Part shown: piece by piece, positions 18,861-29,395 of the stretch
How positions within the stretch are numbered: the first letter of the stretch is position 1
Layout: every line of letters begins with the position of its first letter
NCBI RefSeq assembly: GCF_009663145.1
Contig: NZ_VKHR01000015.1
Coordinates: 78-64,077, forward strand
Length of the DNA stretch: 64,000 nt
Reading direction: 5' to 3'
DNA from: Shewanella sp. TC10
GTDB lineage: Bacteria > Pseudomonadota > Gammaproteobacteria > Enterobacterales > Shewanellaceae
The notes under the pieces: model-generated
The model's database searches: none
The model's input: the letters and a program-made list of their open reading frames with translations, nothing else
Told to the model about the DNA's origin: nothing
Translations under genes and position numbers: made by a program

Positions 18861-21800
18861 ATGATAAAACGCGTTAAACAGTTTTTCTCTATCGTGTTTC
18901 TGGCCAGTATTTTCTGTACGCAAACTTTTGCGGTCAACGTTGTACAGCGACTTTTTGATGCCAAAGATGGACTCATTGATTACACCATTAACGATATTAC
19001 TTTTGATGATTACGGATATGTATGGCTAGCCACTCAACAAGGTTTATATCGTGTCAGCAGTTCTGCAACACGTCGGATCGATCAACCAGGTAGTGCAGAT
19101 GCGTTAAGTTACGAAAATATCAAATCATTAATTAAAGTTGGCAATAGCCATCTGTTACTCAAAAGTGATTTATCGCTAACCCTTTATGATATTTCAACAA
19201 ACCAATTTTATAATCTGCTAATAGACTCTGTTGACAGCTTTGATAACGACCCCATTACCAGTCACACAACACTCGCCAATGATAATGTGATGCTATTAAC
19301 TGAATCTGGACGGGTGATGATGTTTGATAGCACTTCACTGCAGCTAGAGTATGGCCTTGTATTGGATGAGACGTTGTCTTGGAATAGCATCAATCGTTTA
19401 CAAGATAACCATTTTATATACTCCAGTACGAATAAGATTGAGCTTAGGAATGCTCAAGGCGAGTTACAATCTAGCATTGATTGGAATGTTAAAAGCACAT
19501 CATTACGTGGTTTGTTTATCGACAGTAAACAGAATATATGGGCGTATACAAACAAAGGCCTATATAGCGTCGATATAAGCAATCAAGCCATTAGTAAAGT
19601 CAATATAGCTCCACTTAATATCCGTAAATTGGTTGAGGATAAACTTGGTCATTTATGGATGTCGACCACTTCAGGTCTCCTTTCTTGGCAACCTGATACC
19701 CAAGTGATTAAATCTTATAAAGATGAATTAAAACGTGATTCTGACATTGACTATATTGATGATATTGCTATCGATGAATATGGTTTAATTTGGGTCGGTG
19801 GTTCGGGTGAAGGGTTAGCTCTATTGGCACTTAAACCTGATTTTTTATTAGATTATTTCAACAAAGCATCTCAGTATAAATTGGTCAATGAAATGATTTG
19901 GAGCGTCTATGCCGAAGATGAAAAGTTGTGGCTAGGTGGTGACGGAGGGCTCAATATTGTTGATAAGCAAACTCAGGAGTCCAGCTTATATTTACCTGAT
20001 GAGTTTGAAAGTAGTGATTCAGTTTATAGCCTAGAATCATTAGACAGTAAGCATATTGTATTAGCAACGACCAATGGCCTTTTTGTGTATGACAAAACGT
20101 CAAATCAAGAAGTTGATTTTTCAGCGTTAGCATCTATGAGTAACGGCTTAAGAGGCAAGCAATTATTTACTTCATATAAAGATCCACACATTGATGGGCG
20201 GATCTGGTGGGGGACATTCAATGAAGTTCATTATTGGCAACCAGGGTTAGCACAGATAGAACAATTTCCATTGTTTAAAGATGAAGAGAGGCATTCAAGA
20301 ACCAGTGTTTCAAGTGTCTATCGAGATCGAAGTAATAAGCTTTGGGTCGGTGGTGACAAGTACTTAGGCTATCTGGACGAGCAAAATAACCTAGTTTCAT
20401 TATCAGATATCATTGTCAGTCAATATCCCAATGCCAGCATCAATAATATTCTTCAAGTTGATGAAAACCATTTATGGCTTGGCACTTATCAAGAAGGGTT
20501 ACTGTTACTTAACTTGCAAAGTTATGCCGTGTCTTCTGTCAATCACTTGTGGGGTGTTGATTGCGATACGGTTTATTTTGTCGAAAAAACAGCTCATTAC
20601 AATCTTGTTGGTTGTGAAAATAGCTTAATTCGCCAAGACATAAAAACAGAAGCAATAGATATTTTTTCCGTTAATGATGGTTTTACTGCGTCCGAATTCA
20701 ATGAAGCTGCCTCGTTTTATGTTCCCAATGTCGGCTTGTATATCGGCAGCCCTGATGGCGCGATGTTAGTTGATGTTGATAAATTAGAACATCGAAGTCG
20801 TAGTCAAGAAATTTCATTAGAGTCAATTTCAGTTTTCTATGAAGCAGAAACTGAGCTTTTTCTACTCGCTGATTCATTTAAAATGGTTCGCCCTGATGCT
20901 AAATTGATTAGTTTTCAAATGACGACATTTGATTACATCGATACGGCACCAATCAATATTAAATATCGATTAGTATCATCAGGCTCGGTTAACAAACCTG
21001 CTTATATTCAACTTGATGGTCAGACTCAAATTAATATTGCTGACTTAAGTGCTGGTAATTACACCCTTGAGTTATTGCATAAGAAACAGGGCGTTTGGTC
21101 AACAGAGCCGTTTCAATTTCAATTCTCGGTTAGTGAATATTGGTGGGCATCAAAATGGTTTAAAGCTCTAGTGCTGTTTAGCATCTTATTCCTCGCATTT
21201 TCATCAGTATGGCTGCGTCAAAAGCAAGTAAGAAGAGTCATTGGTATCAATACTGCTTTAAGAGAAAGCGAAGACAAGTTACGCCAGTCTTTAAGAGGCA
21301 GTGATTCGGATTTATGGGAATGGGATCGTGGCTCAAATCGTATTCATTTTGAGAACCAGTCCGGCATTTTGGGTGAGAGACGGCAGTTTTCTTATTTAAT
21401 CCCTGACTTACCCATTATTGAAGATGATAGGGAGTTAGTTAATCAACAGTGGGTTGGATTACTTAAGGGTGAGCAAAATTCTGTCGATATGGAATTTCGC
21501 TATTATCGAGGCGAGAACAATATCGGTTGGTTGCGAATTCGTGGTCGAGTGGTTTCACGTGATGCAGAGTCTGGGCAACTTAATAAAGTTGCAGGTATTT
21601 ATACTGAAATTTCAGAGCAGCGAGAACTGCAAAACGAAATCGACTTACTCGCCAAAGCATTTGAGAACACCTCTGAAGGAATGTTGATTCTTGATCACGA
21701 TAAAAAAATCAAAGTGCTCAATAGTGCGGCAAATACATTATTACCGAGCAGCCAGAATCAGCTTATAGGCGCATCCTTCGAATCATTAATCCCTTCAAAA

Positions 21801-23324
21801 AATGAATCTGAAATTATTGATGATTTGTTAAAAAATGAGCGTTCTTGGAATGGAGAACTGACTTTTATTGGCGAGTCAGAACAGTATTTTCCTGTATGGG
21901 TCAATATTTCTGTGATGCTAGATAAGCAAGGTAATACCCAGCATTATGTAGTGGTCTTCTCTGATATCACAGTCCGTAAACAGAATGAATTAAACCTACG
22001 TCATCTAGCCAATAACGATATGCTAACTGGTTTAGAAAACCGCTCAATGTTCAACAGTAGGTTGAGTGTGATTACTCAGCAAGCCCAGCAAACAAATGAA
22101 AAATTAGCATTATTGTTTTTAGATTTAGATCGCTTTAAGCATGTAAATGACTCTTATGGCCATAGCATGGGTGACGCTTTGCTGGTGGAAGCTGCGAAAC
22201 GATTACAGCGAAGTGTCGGTGATAATCATTTTGTGTGTCGTTTTGGTGGTGATGAGTTTGTTATTTTATTAAGACAAGCTGATGACGTAGACCAAATCAA
22301 TGCGATAGCAGAAAACATTCTTAAAGAAATTTGTGCGCCATTTAGGTTATTTGGGCGGGAGTTTTTTGTATCTACCAGTATCGGCATTAGCATGTGGCCA
22401 GAAGACACACTCGACCCTGAAACCTTAATTAAAAATGCTGACTTAGCTATGTATCACGCGAAAGAAGAAGGTCGTGGTAATTTCCAATATTATTCAGCTG
22501 AACGAAATGCCGAGGCGCAATACCACTTGAGGATAGAGTCGGAGCTGCGTAAGGCTCTTGAAAACAATCAACTTGAGTTATTTTATCAGCCGCAAATCGA
22601 TATCTTACAAGGTGATAAGTTTATCGGTATGGAAGCGCTTATTCGCTGGCAGCATCCACAGGATGGCTTTATTCGCCCTGATATCTTTATCAAAGTGGCA
22701 GAGTCATGTGGCTTGATTATTGATATTGATCGCTGGGTATTAAGACAAGCTTGTTTAGACGGTGCCCGTTGGAATGAATTATATGATGGACCATTTCAAT
22801 TGTCGGTTAATGTATCTGCTGTGCAGTTTAGACAAACAGATTTTATTGATAGCTTAAAAGTGATTTTAGCTGATACTGGCATGCCGCCAAAATGCCTGGC
22901 TATTGAAATTACTGAAGGGGTGCTGATGAAGGAGTTGCAAATTGCTAACTCTCATTTAACTCAACTTAAAGCATTAGGGATTGAGGTAGCCATTGATGAT
23001 TTCGGCACCGGTTACTCATCGTTAGCGTATTTGCGTAATTTTGAAGTAAATACCCTCAAAATTGACCGTTCATTTTTAATTGATATTGCCACTAATGAAG
23101 CGGATCAGGCGATTGTAAGCAGTATTATTGAACTGGCAAGAAACCTTAAATTACACGTTGTAGCTGAGGGTATAGAGTCTTACGAGCAAATGGAGCAAGT
23201 CTTTAGTCGTGGTTGCTATATCATCCAAGGTTATTATTTTGCTAAGCCCATGCCGCGTAAAAAGTTAGATGAATTTATTGGCCTTACTGTAAATTCAGAT
23301 AACAAGGACAATGTAGGCTGTTAA
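18861..23324 (+). CDS. Membrane sensor with propeller, PAS, GGDEF and EAL domains
   Basis: This 1487-aa protein probably makes and/or degrades c-di-GMP in response to an external signal. A signal peptide (residues 1-24, ending TFA) is followed by a large periplasmic region of two-component-regulator propeller repeats (VWLATQQGLY, IWAYTNKGLY, LWMSTTSGLL, IWVGGSGEGL) and a Y_Y_Y-like domain. A membrane helix follows near 764-785. The cytoplasm holds two PAS-like regions, a GGDEF domain with intact RFGGDEF (about 1126) and LDLDRFKHVND, and an EAL domain with GMEALIRW, SVNVSA, EITEG, DDFGTGYSS and LKIDRSF all present. No RxxD I-site is seen before GGDEF. It stands alone between lpdA and the patatin gene. 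Confidence 0.92.
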   Translation: MIKRVKQFFSIVFLASIFCTQTFAVNVVQRLFDAKDGLIDYTINDITFDDYGYVWLATQQGLYRVSSSATRRIDQPGSADALSYENIKSLIKVGNSHLLLKSDLSLTLYDISTNQFYNLLIDSVDSFDNDPITSHTTLANDNVMLLTESGRVMMFDSTSLQLEYGLVLDETLSWNSINRLQDNHFIYSSTNKIELRNAQGELQSSIDWNVKSTSLRGLFIDSKQNIWAYTNKGLYSVDISNQAISKVNIAPLNIRKLVEDKLGHLWMSTTSGLLSWQPDTQVIKSYKDELKRDSDIDYIDDIAIDEYGLIWVGGSGEGLALLALKPDFLLDYFNKASQYKLVNEMIWSVYAEDEKLWLGGDGGLNIVDKQTQESSLYLPDEFESSDSVYSLESLDSKHIVLATTNGLFVYDKTSNQEVDFSALASMSNGLRGKQLFTSYKDPHIDGRIWWGTFNEVHYWQPGLAQIEQFPLFKDEERHSRTSVSSVYRDRSNKLWVGGDKYLGYLDEQNNLVSLSDIIVSQYPNASINNILQVDENHLWLGTYQEGLLLLNLQSYAVSSVNHLWGVDCDTVYFVEKTAHYNLVGCENSLIRQDIKTEAIDIFSVNDGFTASEFNEAASFYVPNVGLYIGSPDGAMLVDVDKLEHRSRSQEISLESISVFYEAETELFLLADSFKMVRPDAKLISFQMTTFDYIDTAPINIKYRLVSSGSVNKPAYIQLDGQTQINIADLSAGNYTLELLHKKQGVWSTEPFQFQFSVSEYWWASKWFKALVLFSILFLAFSSVWLRQKQVRRVIGINTALRESEDKLRQSLRGSDSDLWEWDRGSNRIHFENQSGILGERRQFSYLIPDLPIIEDDRELVNQQWVGLLKGEQNSVDMEFRYYRGENNIGWLRIRGRVVSRDAESGQLNKVAGIYTEISEQRELQNEIDLLAKAFENTSEGMLILDHDKKIKVLNSAANTLLPSSQNQLIGASFESLIPSKNESEIIDDLLKNERSWNGELTFIGESEQYFPVWVNISVMLDKQGNTQHYVVVFSDITVRKQNELNLRHLANNDMLTGLENRSMFNSRLSVITQQAQQTNEKLALLFLDLDRFKHVNDSYGHSMGDALLVEAAKRLQRSVGDNHFVCRFGGDEFVILLRQADDVDQINAIAENILKEICAPFRLFGREFFVSTSIGISMWPEDTLDPETLIKNADLAMYHAKEEGRGNFQYYSAERNAEAQYHLRIESELRKALENNQLELFYQPQIDILQGDKFIGMEALIRWQHPQDGFIRPDIFIKVAESCGLIIDIDRWVLRQACLDGARWNELYDGPFQLSVNVSAVQFRQTDFIDSLKVILADTGMPPKCLAIEITEGVLMKELQIANSHLTQLKALGIEVAIDDFGTGYSSLAYLRNFEVNTLKIDRSFLIDIATNEADQAIVSSIIELARNLKLHVVAEGIESYEQMEQVFSRGCYIIQGYYFAKPMPRKKLDEFIGLTVNSDNKDNVGC

Positions 23325-23408
23325 TTATTGGTTTGAAAGGTTTTATTAATGTTGGTTTTTCTTTGTTAGAATGGCGCCGATAATAATTTTAAGATAGGGA
23401 TATTTGAT

Positions 23409-25622
23409 ATGGGTCGCAAGATCGCACTGTTGATTGTACTGAGCTTAGTAACAAGTATTGTTCAAGCTAAAGAGCGACCTTCTGTTGGCTTAGTATTAAG
23501 TGGCGGTGGCGCAAAAGGTTCTGCCCATATTGGTGTGCTCAAAGTGTTAGAGCAAAACCGTATTCCTGTCGATTATGTTACTGGTACCAGTATCGGTTCT
23601 TATGTGGGCGGTATGTATGCTCTTGGCTATACCGCTGCAGAAATTGAAGAAATCATGCTCAGCTCTCCTTGGGCTGAGGGTTACTCAGATACCATTCCTC
23701 GGGAAGATCTTTCCCATCGTGATAAACAACATCGTGATAAATATAATATTCCAATCAATGTCGGTTATAAAAATGGCGGCCTTGCAGCTCCTAGTGGCTT
23801 ATTGCGGGGGCAAACCATGTCTCAGCTGCTGCGCCATTCAACCGATTTAGTCGAACAATTTGGTGACTTTGACGATTTAGCTATTCCCTTTCGTGCGGTA
23901 GCCACCGATTTAGCCACCAGTCATGCCGTGGTATTAGAAAAAGGCAGCATTGTTAAAGCCATGCAAGCATCGGCAACGGTACCTGGTGCATTACAGCCCG
24001 CTGAAATTGACGGCAAGTTACTTGTTGATGGTGGCATCTCCAATAATATGCCTATTGATGTGGTTAAAGCGATGGGCGCTGATGTGGTAATTGCCATTGA
24101 TATTGGTTCACCTTTGGCCACTAAAGAGCAACTTGATAGCACGATTGCAGTGCTTGAGCAGTTATCGACTATTTTGACTATGGCGACCACTGAACATCAA
24201 AAAACTTTATTAGGTGAAGGTGATGTACTTATTCGTCCTGCCATTGATGGTATGAGCACCACAGATTTTGAAATTATGCCGCAAGCATTAGAAGCAGGCC
24301 ATGTTGCGGGTCAGGCTGCACTGCCGATGTTGCTTCATTTAGGGGTGAGTGAGGCTGAGTACCGCGCTTACCAAGCGAATAAGAAAGCGGTGAAAACCTT
24401 ATTAGTTAATCAACTAAACCGCCCCTCAACTAAGATTGTTTTCGAAAATGATTCTAAGGTTAGCGAAAAACTACTCCGGGATACCTTAGACATTGATGAG
24501 GGTGAGGTCATTACCAAAGAGTTACTCCAAGAAGGTATTCAGCGACTTTACTCATTAAATAAATTTGAACGAGTGGATGCGGAATTTGAAGATACTGAAG
24601 AGGGACGTATTTTAACGGTAAACACCCGGGCCAAATCTTGGGGGCCAAACTACTTTGATGTCGGCTTTAACTGGGAAGATGACTTTACCTTAGATTCTGC
24701 TATCACATTGAGCTTGGCTTATACCATGGGCGAGTTGACTGATAATGGGGGCGAGTGGCGTAATGAAATGGACTTAGGCTATGAGAAAAGGATCAGCACT
24801 GAGTTCTATCAGCCGTTAAGTAAAGATCAAGATTTTTATAGCCGCATCACCTACGAGTATGAGATTAAAGACTGGGATTTCTATGATGGCAACGATCGAG
24901 TTTATGAGCTAAAGAATACTCTTAATCAAGTTCAACTTGGGATAGGCTACAACTACTCACATGCAGGACTCATTGAAATTGGTGCAGTTGGAGAGATTGG
25001 TGATTTATCTAATAGAGCAGTTTCAGAGGAAGATTTAGATTACGAATCAATTGGTGGCTATTTTGCATTTTCGTTCGATACGTTAAACAGTATTAGTTTC
25101 CCTACAGAAGGCCAAAGATTGACCTTTAAGGCATCGGTTCGAGATGAAAGGTACTCAGGCGCGGTAGAAGAAAACTCTGATGAAGTTTCATGGCTATACG
25201 AAGCGGACTGGAAAGGGGCGTTAAAACTTGGTAATCACGCAATTGTCGGTAAAGTTGCTCTAGCGACTGTGGATGTAGATAGACAGTTTACCCTACATGT
25301 TTCAGAACTCGGTGGTTTCTTAAACTTGTCGGGTTATCACAAAGGTGCATTAGCTGGAGCGCATAAAGCGTTTGGGGCACTGATTTATCAATATGATCTA
25401 GGTCGAGATGTATTATTATCTGATGTGCCGCTGTATCTCGGAACAAGCTTTGAAGCCGGTAATGTGTGGGTTGTTAAAGATGATATTGATTTTGACGATC
25501 TTATTTACGCAGGAAGTCTATATCTAGGAACTGACACCAGTTGGGGGCCTGCAGCTTTAGGCTTTGGCTTTACTGATACAGGTGAACAGGCATTTTATTT
25601 ATTCGTGGGTAAAAACTTCTAA
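23409..25622 (+). CDS. Patatin-like phospholipase with C-terminal outer-membrane barrel (PlpD-like)
   Basis: The 737-aa protein fits the type Vd secretion layout, a lipolytic passenger fused to a beta-barrel. A signal peptide ends at about residue 20 (VQA). The patatin domain has the oxyanion loop SGGGAKG (31-37), nucleophile Ser61 in GTSIGS, and catalytic Asp207 in DGG. A POTRA-like segment (around 340-410, LLRDTLDIDEGEVITKELL) precedes a C-terminal surface-antigen domain of alternating strands ending in aromatic Phe (VGKNF). It resembles the P. aeruginosa PlpD family. Substrate is unknown; phospholipids are expected for the family. It has its own terminator. Confidence 0.9.
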   Translation: MGRKIALLIVLSLVTSIVQAKERPSVGLVLSGGGAKGSAHIGVLKVLEQNRIPVDYVTGTSIGSYVGGMYALGYTAAEIEEIMLSSPWAEGYSDTIPREDLSHRDKQHRDKYNIPINVGYKNGGLAAPSGLLRGQTMSQLLRHSTDLVEQFGDFDDLAIPFRAVATDLATSHAVVLEKGSIVKAMQASATVPGALQPAEIDGKLLVDGGISNNMPIDVVKAMGADVVIAIDIGSPLATKEQLDSTIAVLEQLSTILTMATTEHQKTLLGEGDVLIRPAIDGMSTTDFEIMPQALEAGHVAGQAALPMLLHLGVSEAEYRAYQANKKAVKTLLVNQLNRPSTKIVFENDSKVSEKLLRDTLDIDEGEVITKELLQEGIQRLYSLNKFERVDAEFEDTEEGRILTVNTRAKSWGPNYFDVGFNWEDDFTLDSAITLSLAYTMGELTDNGGEWRNEMDLGYEKRISTEFYQPLSKDQDFYSRITYEYEIKDWDFYDGNDRVYELKNTLNQVQLGIGYNYSHAGLIEIGAVGEIGDLSNRAVSEEDLDYESIGGYFAFSFDTLNSISFPTEGQRLTFKASVRDERYSGAVEENSDEVSWLYEADWKGALKLGNHAIVGKVALATVDVDRQFTLHVSELGGFLNLSGYHKGALAGAHKAFGALIYQYDLGRDVLLSDVPLYLGTSFEAGNVWVVKDDIDFDDLIYAGSLYLGTDTSWGPAALGFGFTDTGEQAFYLFVGKNF

Positions 25623-25640
25623 CCGTTAAATAGCACCATA

Positions 25641-25667
25641 AAAAAGCTGCCATAGGGCAGCTTTTTT
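25641..25667. terminator. Bidirectional terminator between patatin and HAD genes
   Basis: AAAAAGCTGCC-ATAG-GGCAGCTTTTTT has A and T tracts on both sides, so it can serve the rightward patatin gene and the leftward HAD gene, whose stop is at 25686. Confidence 0.9.
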
Positions 25668-25685
25668 ATGATGTAAATACCAGTA

Positions 25686-26342
25686 TCACCCGAGTACCTT
25701 AGTTAATAAGCCGAGATGCTTGATTTGATGGTGGCCAATTTGCCAGCGAGATTGTTGGGCAAGCTCAGCTGCTGGTATTGCCACCGTTTGCATAGAGGCG
25801 GCTCTAGCTGCCACTAATCCGTTAAAACTGTCTTCAATTGCCAAACAAAGTGACGGGTGCACTCCAAGCGCGTCTGCACAGTTTAAGTACACCTCAGGAT
25901 GTGGCTTACCATATTTAAGATTTTCAGCAGACTCAATCGCCATAAAGTATTCTTTAATGTCGAGCTTACCCATTACTGCGGTAATTAAATCCGATGATGA
26001 AGATGTCGCTAAACCTATTTTAAGCTGCTTTTGCTGGCAAAGGTTTAGTGCATCAATCACACCACGCATAGGTTGACCTTCGGTTTCAATAAAAGTCACT
26101 ACTTTATCAATAATCTGTTGAGCGACCTGTTGGTTATCATAATTTGGCCAAGGATAGCGCTGGTACCAATAACTCACTAAAAAGTCGATTCTTAAGCCGG
26201 TTGTGATCTCTGCATCTTCCACTGAGATCGGAACACCCAGTTGATTGAGTACTTCCACTTCCGCTCGCTGCCAAGCGGGTTCAGTGTCGATGATAATGCC
26301 ATCCATATCAAAAATGACCGCTTCTAATGCTGTAGAACTCAT
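25686..26342 (-). CDS. HAD-family sugar phosphatase (YniC/HxpB-like)
   Basis: This is a subfamily IA haloacid dehalogenase-type phosphatase. The nucleophile and acid Asp are D11 and D13 in FDMDGIIIDTEP. Motif II Thr/Ser is in LATSSSSD, motif III Lys in KYGKPHPEVY, and motif IV in AIEDSFNG. The GLRIDFLVSYWYQRYPW cap segment resembles E. coli YniC (2-deoxyglucose-6-phosphatase/hexitol phosphatase). The 218-aa length agrees. Actual substrate cannot be read from the sequence. It is divergent from acnB. Confidence 0.88.
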   Translation of the reverse strand: MSSTALEAVIFDMDGIIIDTEPAWQRAEVEVLNQLGVPISVEDAEITTGLRIDFLVSYWYQRYPWPNYDNQQVAQQIIDKVVTFIETEGQPMRGVIDALNLCQQKQLKIGLATSSSSDLITAVMGKLDIKEYFMAIESAENLKYGKPHPEVYLNCADALGVHPSLCLAIEDSFNGLVAARAASMQTVAIPAAELAQQSRWQIGHHQIKHLGLLTKVLG

Positions 26343-26650
26343 AATGACCTCTTTCTAAATGAATCGTTAATAGTGAATAGCTAGTCGAAAAACCTGAATA
26401 AGTACGCTTTGCGGTGGTTTAGAGTTAACACTGTTCAAAGACTATGCAGAATCAGCAAAAAAAAAGCAAAAATATATCAAATTGAGTTAATAAATTTTTA
26501 TACTTAATTCAAATAAGTGATATTAAGTAAGGCACTGAATTAATTCGATTTAAATGTAGTTTAAAACTATTGTCTAATTTTATTTGTTTAAAGCAGCAGT
26601 TAATTTATACTTCGAGCGCAAATTTAGTGCCGATTTCGTCTCCAATGGAG

Positions 26651-26666
26651 TGTGATCTAATTCATA
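26651..26666 (+). promoter_or_regulatory. CRP-like site upstream of acnB
   Basis: TGTGA-TCTAAT-TCATA matches the CRP consensus TGTGA-N6-TCACA at 9 of 10 positions. It overlaps the candidate -35, with its centre about 38 bp before the expected transcription start, near the class II activator position. E. coli acnB is known to be CRP-activated. Confidence 0.6.
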
Positions 26667-26689
26667 CTTTTGCAAACCTGTAGTATACT
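26661..26689 (+). promoter_or_regulatory. Candidate acnB promoter
   Basis: TTCATA (26661-26666) and TATACT (26684-26689) are 17 nt apart. The -10 lies inside a perfect 12-bp palindrome GTAGTATACTAC (26680-26691). Confidence 0.6.
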
Positions 26690-26797
26690 ACGGGTCGGAT
26701 TTCAAGCCCGAACCTGTGGAATGGTCATTTTTTTATAAATTAATATGAAATGACGTTCAGTTTCGCTGTTAGGCGCAAAACAAAGAGGAATGTTGCC

Positions 26798-29395
26798 GTG
26801 CTAGAAGCATATCGTAAACACGTCGCAGAACGTGCTGCAGAGGGTGTTGTCCCTAAGCCATTAGATGCACAACAAGTGGCTGAATTAGTGAAGTTAGTTG
26901 AGACTCCGCCTGCTGGTGAAGAGGCCGTAATTCTTGACTTATTAGAGAATCGTATTCCCCCAGGTGTTGATGAAGCTGCGTACGTAAAAGCGGCATTCTT
27001 AGATGCAGTAGCCAAAGGCACTGTATCGTCACCAATCCTTTCAACTGAGCGTGCTACTGAACTACTTGGTACCATGCAAGGTGGTTACAACATTGAGCCG
27101 CTTATCGCTCAATTAGATAATGATGCACTTGCGCCAATCGCAGTGACTGCATTATCAAATACCCTATTAATGTTTGATGCTTACCACGATGTGGTAGAAA
27201 AAATGCAAGCGGGTAACGACTTTGCTAAGCAAATCGTGACTTCTTGGGCAGAAGCTGAATGGTTCTTAAACCGTCCAAAACTTGCTGACAAAGTATCACT
27301 TACCGTATTCAAAGTATCAGGTGAGACAAACACAGATGACTTGTCTCCAGCTCCAGATGCTTGGTCACGTCCTGACATCCCATTACACGCGTTAGCTATG
27401 CTTAAAAACGCACGTGACGGTATCGTACCTGATGTTGCTGGCACTGTTGGCCCAATCAAAGAAATTGAAGCGCTTAAAGCCAAAGGTAATCCACTCGTTT
27501 ACGTAGGTGATGTTGTTGGTACGGGTTCTTCACGTAAATCAGCAACTAACTCAGTGCTATGGTTCATGGGCGATGATATCCCTTATGTGCCAAACAAACG
27601 TGCTGGTGGTTTCTGTTTAGGTGGCAAAATCGCCCCTATCTTCTTTAACACTATGGAAGATGCTGGCGCACTACCGATTGAGCTAGACGTAAGCAAAATG
27701 GAAATGGGCGATGTCATCGACATTTACCCATATGAAGGCGTTGTTAAGCGTGGTGGCACTGATGAAGTCATCTCAACTTTCGAGCTGAAAACCGACGTGT
27801 TACTAGATGAAGTACGTGCTGGTGGCCGTATTCCATTAATCATTGGCCGTGGCTTAACAGACCGTGCTCGTGAAACGTTAGGTCTTGGTGTTTCTGAAGT
27901 ATTTGTACGTCCACAAGATGTTGCTGCTTCAAGCAAAGGTTATACCCTTGCACAGAAGATGGTCGGTAAAGCATGTGGCGTAACAGGTGTTCGTCCTGGC
28001 CAATATTGTGAGCCTAAGATGACCTCTGTTGGTTCTCAAGATACTACCGGTCCTATGACACGTGATGAACTTAAAGATTTAGCATGTTTAGGCTTCAGCG
28101 CCGATTTGACCATGCAGTCTTTCTGTCACACTGCCGCTTATCCAAAACCAATTGATGTAAACACGCATCAAACACTACCTGATTTCATTATGAATCGTGG
28201 CGGTGTTGCACTTCGTCCAGGTGACGGGGTTATTCACTCTTGGTTAAACCGTATGCTACTGCCTGATACAGTAGGTACGGGTGGTGATTCACATACGCGT
28301 TTCCCATTAGGTATTTCATTCCCAGCGGGTTCTGGTCTTGTGGCATTTGCTGCTGCAACCGGTGTTATGCCACTTGATATGCCTGAATCAATTTTGGTTC
28401 GCTTTAAAGGTGAAATGCAGCCGGGTATCACATTACGTGACCTTGTACATGCTATCCCACATAAAGCGATTGAAATGGGTCTATTAACGGTTGAGAAGAA
28501 AGGCAAAATTAACGCTTTCTCTGGCCGCGTATTAGAAATTGAAGGTCTAGAGCACCTTAAAGTTGAGCAAGCATTCGAATTGTCAGATGCATCTGCTGAA
28601 CGTAGTGCTGCTGGTTGTACTATCAAGCTAGACAAAGAGCCTATCATTGAATACTTAAACTCTAACATCGTGATGTTGAAGTGGATGATCTCTGAAGGTT
28701 ACGGCGATCGTCGTACGATTGAACGTCGTATCAAAGGTATGGAAGAGTTCATCGCGAACCCTGAGCTAATGAGTGCTGATAGTGATGCAGAATATGCAGA
28801 AGTTATCGAAATTGATTTAGCTGATATCAAAGAGCCTATCCTTTGTGCACCAAACGATCCTGATGATGCAGTATTATTATCATCTGTTGTTGATACCAAA
28901 ATTGACGAAGTATTCGTTGGTTCTTGTATGACAAACATCGGTCACTTCCGTGCAACTGGTAAGATGCTTGATAAGTTTGCTACAACGCTTCCAACTCGCT
29001 TGTGGATTGCTCCACCAACGAAGATGGACAGAGACCAGTTAACTGAAGAAGGTTATTACGCCATCTTTGGTCGTGTTGGTGCGCGTATCGAGATCCCAGG
29101 TTGTTCACTGTGTATGGGTAACCAAGCACGTGTTGCTGAGAACTCAACAGTTGTTTCAACTTCAACACGTAACTTCCCGAACCGTTTAGGTACAGGCGCT
29201 AACGTATACTTAGCATCGGCTGAGTTAGCAGCTGTCGCTGCACTATTGGGCCGCTTACCTTCTCCTGCTGAGTACCAAGAATACGCGAAAGAGTTAGATG
29301 CAACTGCAGCTGACACTTACCGTTACTTGAACTTTGATGAGATTGAGTCTTACACCAAGAAAGCTGACAGCGTGATTTTCCAAGCCGCAGTTTAA
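26798..29395 (+). CDS. acnB: Bifunctional aconitate hydratase 2 / 2-methylisocitrate dehydratase
   Basis: AcnB isomerises citrate to isocitrate in the TCA cycle through a [4Fe-4S] cluster; apo-AcnB also binds mRNA in E. coli. The frame is open from 26750. I chose GTG 26798 because it yields exactly 865 aa, the E. coli AcnB length, begins [15 protein letters not shown], and has AGAGGA 8 nt upstream. The HEAT-like N-terminal domain (about 1-160) is followed by the swivel domain and the catalytic domains. Cluster ligands are Cys in VGSCMTN and both Cys in [22 protein letters not shown] and [11 protein letters not shown] are further signatures. Confidence 0.97.
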   Translation: MLEAYRKHVAERAAEGVVPKPLDAQQVAELVKLVETPPAGEEAVILDLLENRIPPGVDEAAYVKAAFLDAVAKGTVSSPILSTERATELLGTMQGGYNIEPLIAQLDNDALAPIAVTALSNTLLMFDAYHDVVEKMQAGNDFAKQIVTSWAEAEWFLNRPKLADKVSLTVFKVSGETNTDDLSPAPDAWSRPDIPLHALAMLKNARDGIVPDVAGTVGPIKEIEALKAKGNPLVYVGDVVGTGSSRKSATNSVLWFMGDDIPYVPNKRAGGFCLGGKIAPIFFNTMEDAGALPIELDVSKMEMGDVIDIYPYEGVVKRGGTDEVISTFELKTDVLLDEVRAGGRIPLIIGRGLTDRARETLGLGVSEVFVRPQDVAASSKGYTLAQKMVGKACGVTGVRPGQYCEPKMTSVGSQDTTGPMTRDELKDLACLGFSADLTMQSFCHTAAYPKPIDVNTHQTLPDFIMNRGGVALRPGDGVIHSWLNRMLLPDTVGTGGDSHTRFPLGISFPAGSGLVAFAAATGVMPLDMPESILVRFKGEMQPGITLRDLVHAIPHKAIEMGLLTVEKKGKINAFSGRVLEIEGLEHLKVEQAFELSDASAERSAAGCTIKLDKEPIIEYLNSNIVMLKWMISEGYGDRRTIERRIKGMEEFIANPELMSADSDAEYAEVIEIDLADIKEPILCAPNDPDDAVLLSSVVDTKIDEVFVGSCMTNIGHFRATGKMLDKFATTLPTRLWIAPPTKMDRDQLTEEGYYAIFGRVGARIEIPGCSLCMGNQARVAENSTVVSTSTRNFPNRLGTGANVYLASAELAAVAALLGRLPSPAEYQEYAKELDATAADTYRYLNFDEIESYTKKADSVIFQAAV

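Larger units (their letters stand above)
26343..26797. other. Intergenic region carrying the acnB promoter
   Basis: This AT-rich 455-bp gap between the divergent HAD and acnB genes has no ORF of interest. Its right half holds the CRP-like site, the acnB promoter and a leader of about 100 nt containing an imperfect GC hairpin (GGGTCGG...CCGAACC, near 26693-26715). Confidence 0.6.

Noticed and set aside
26750..26797. Upstream ATG for AcnB
   Set aside because: It adds 16 non-family residues; the GTG at 26798 gives exactly the E. coli length and has a well-placed AGAGGA.
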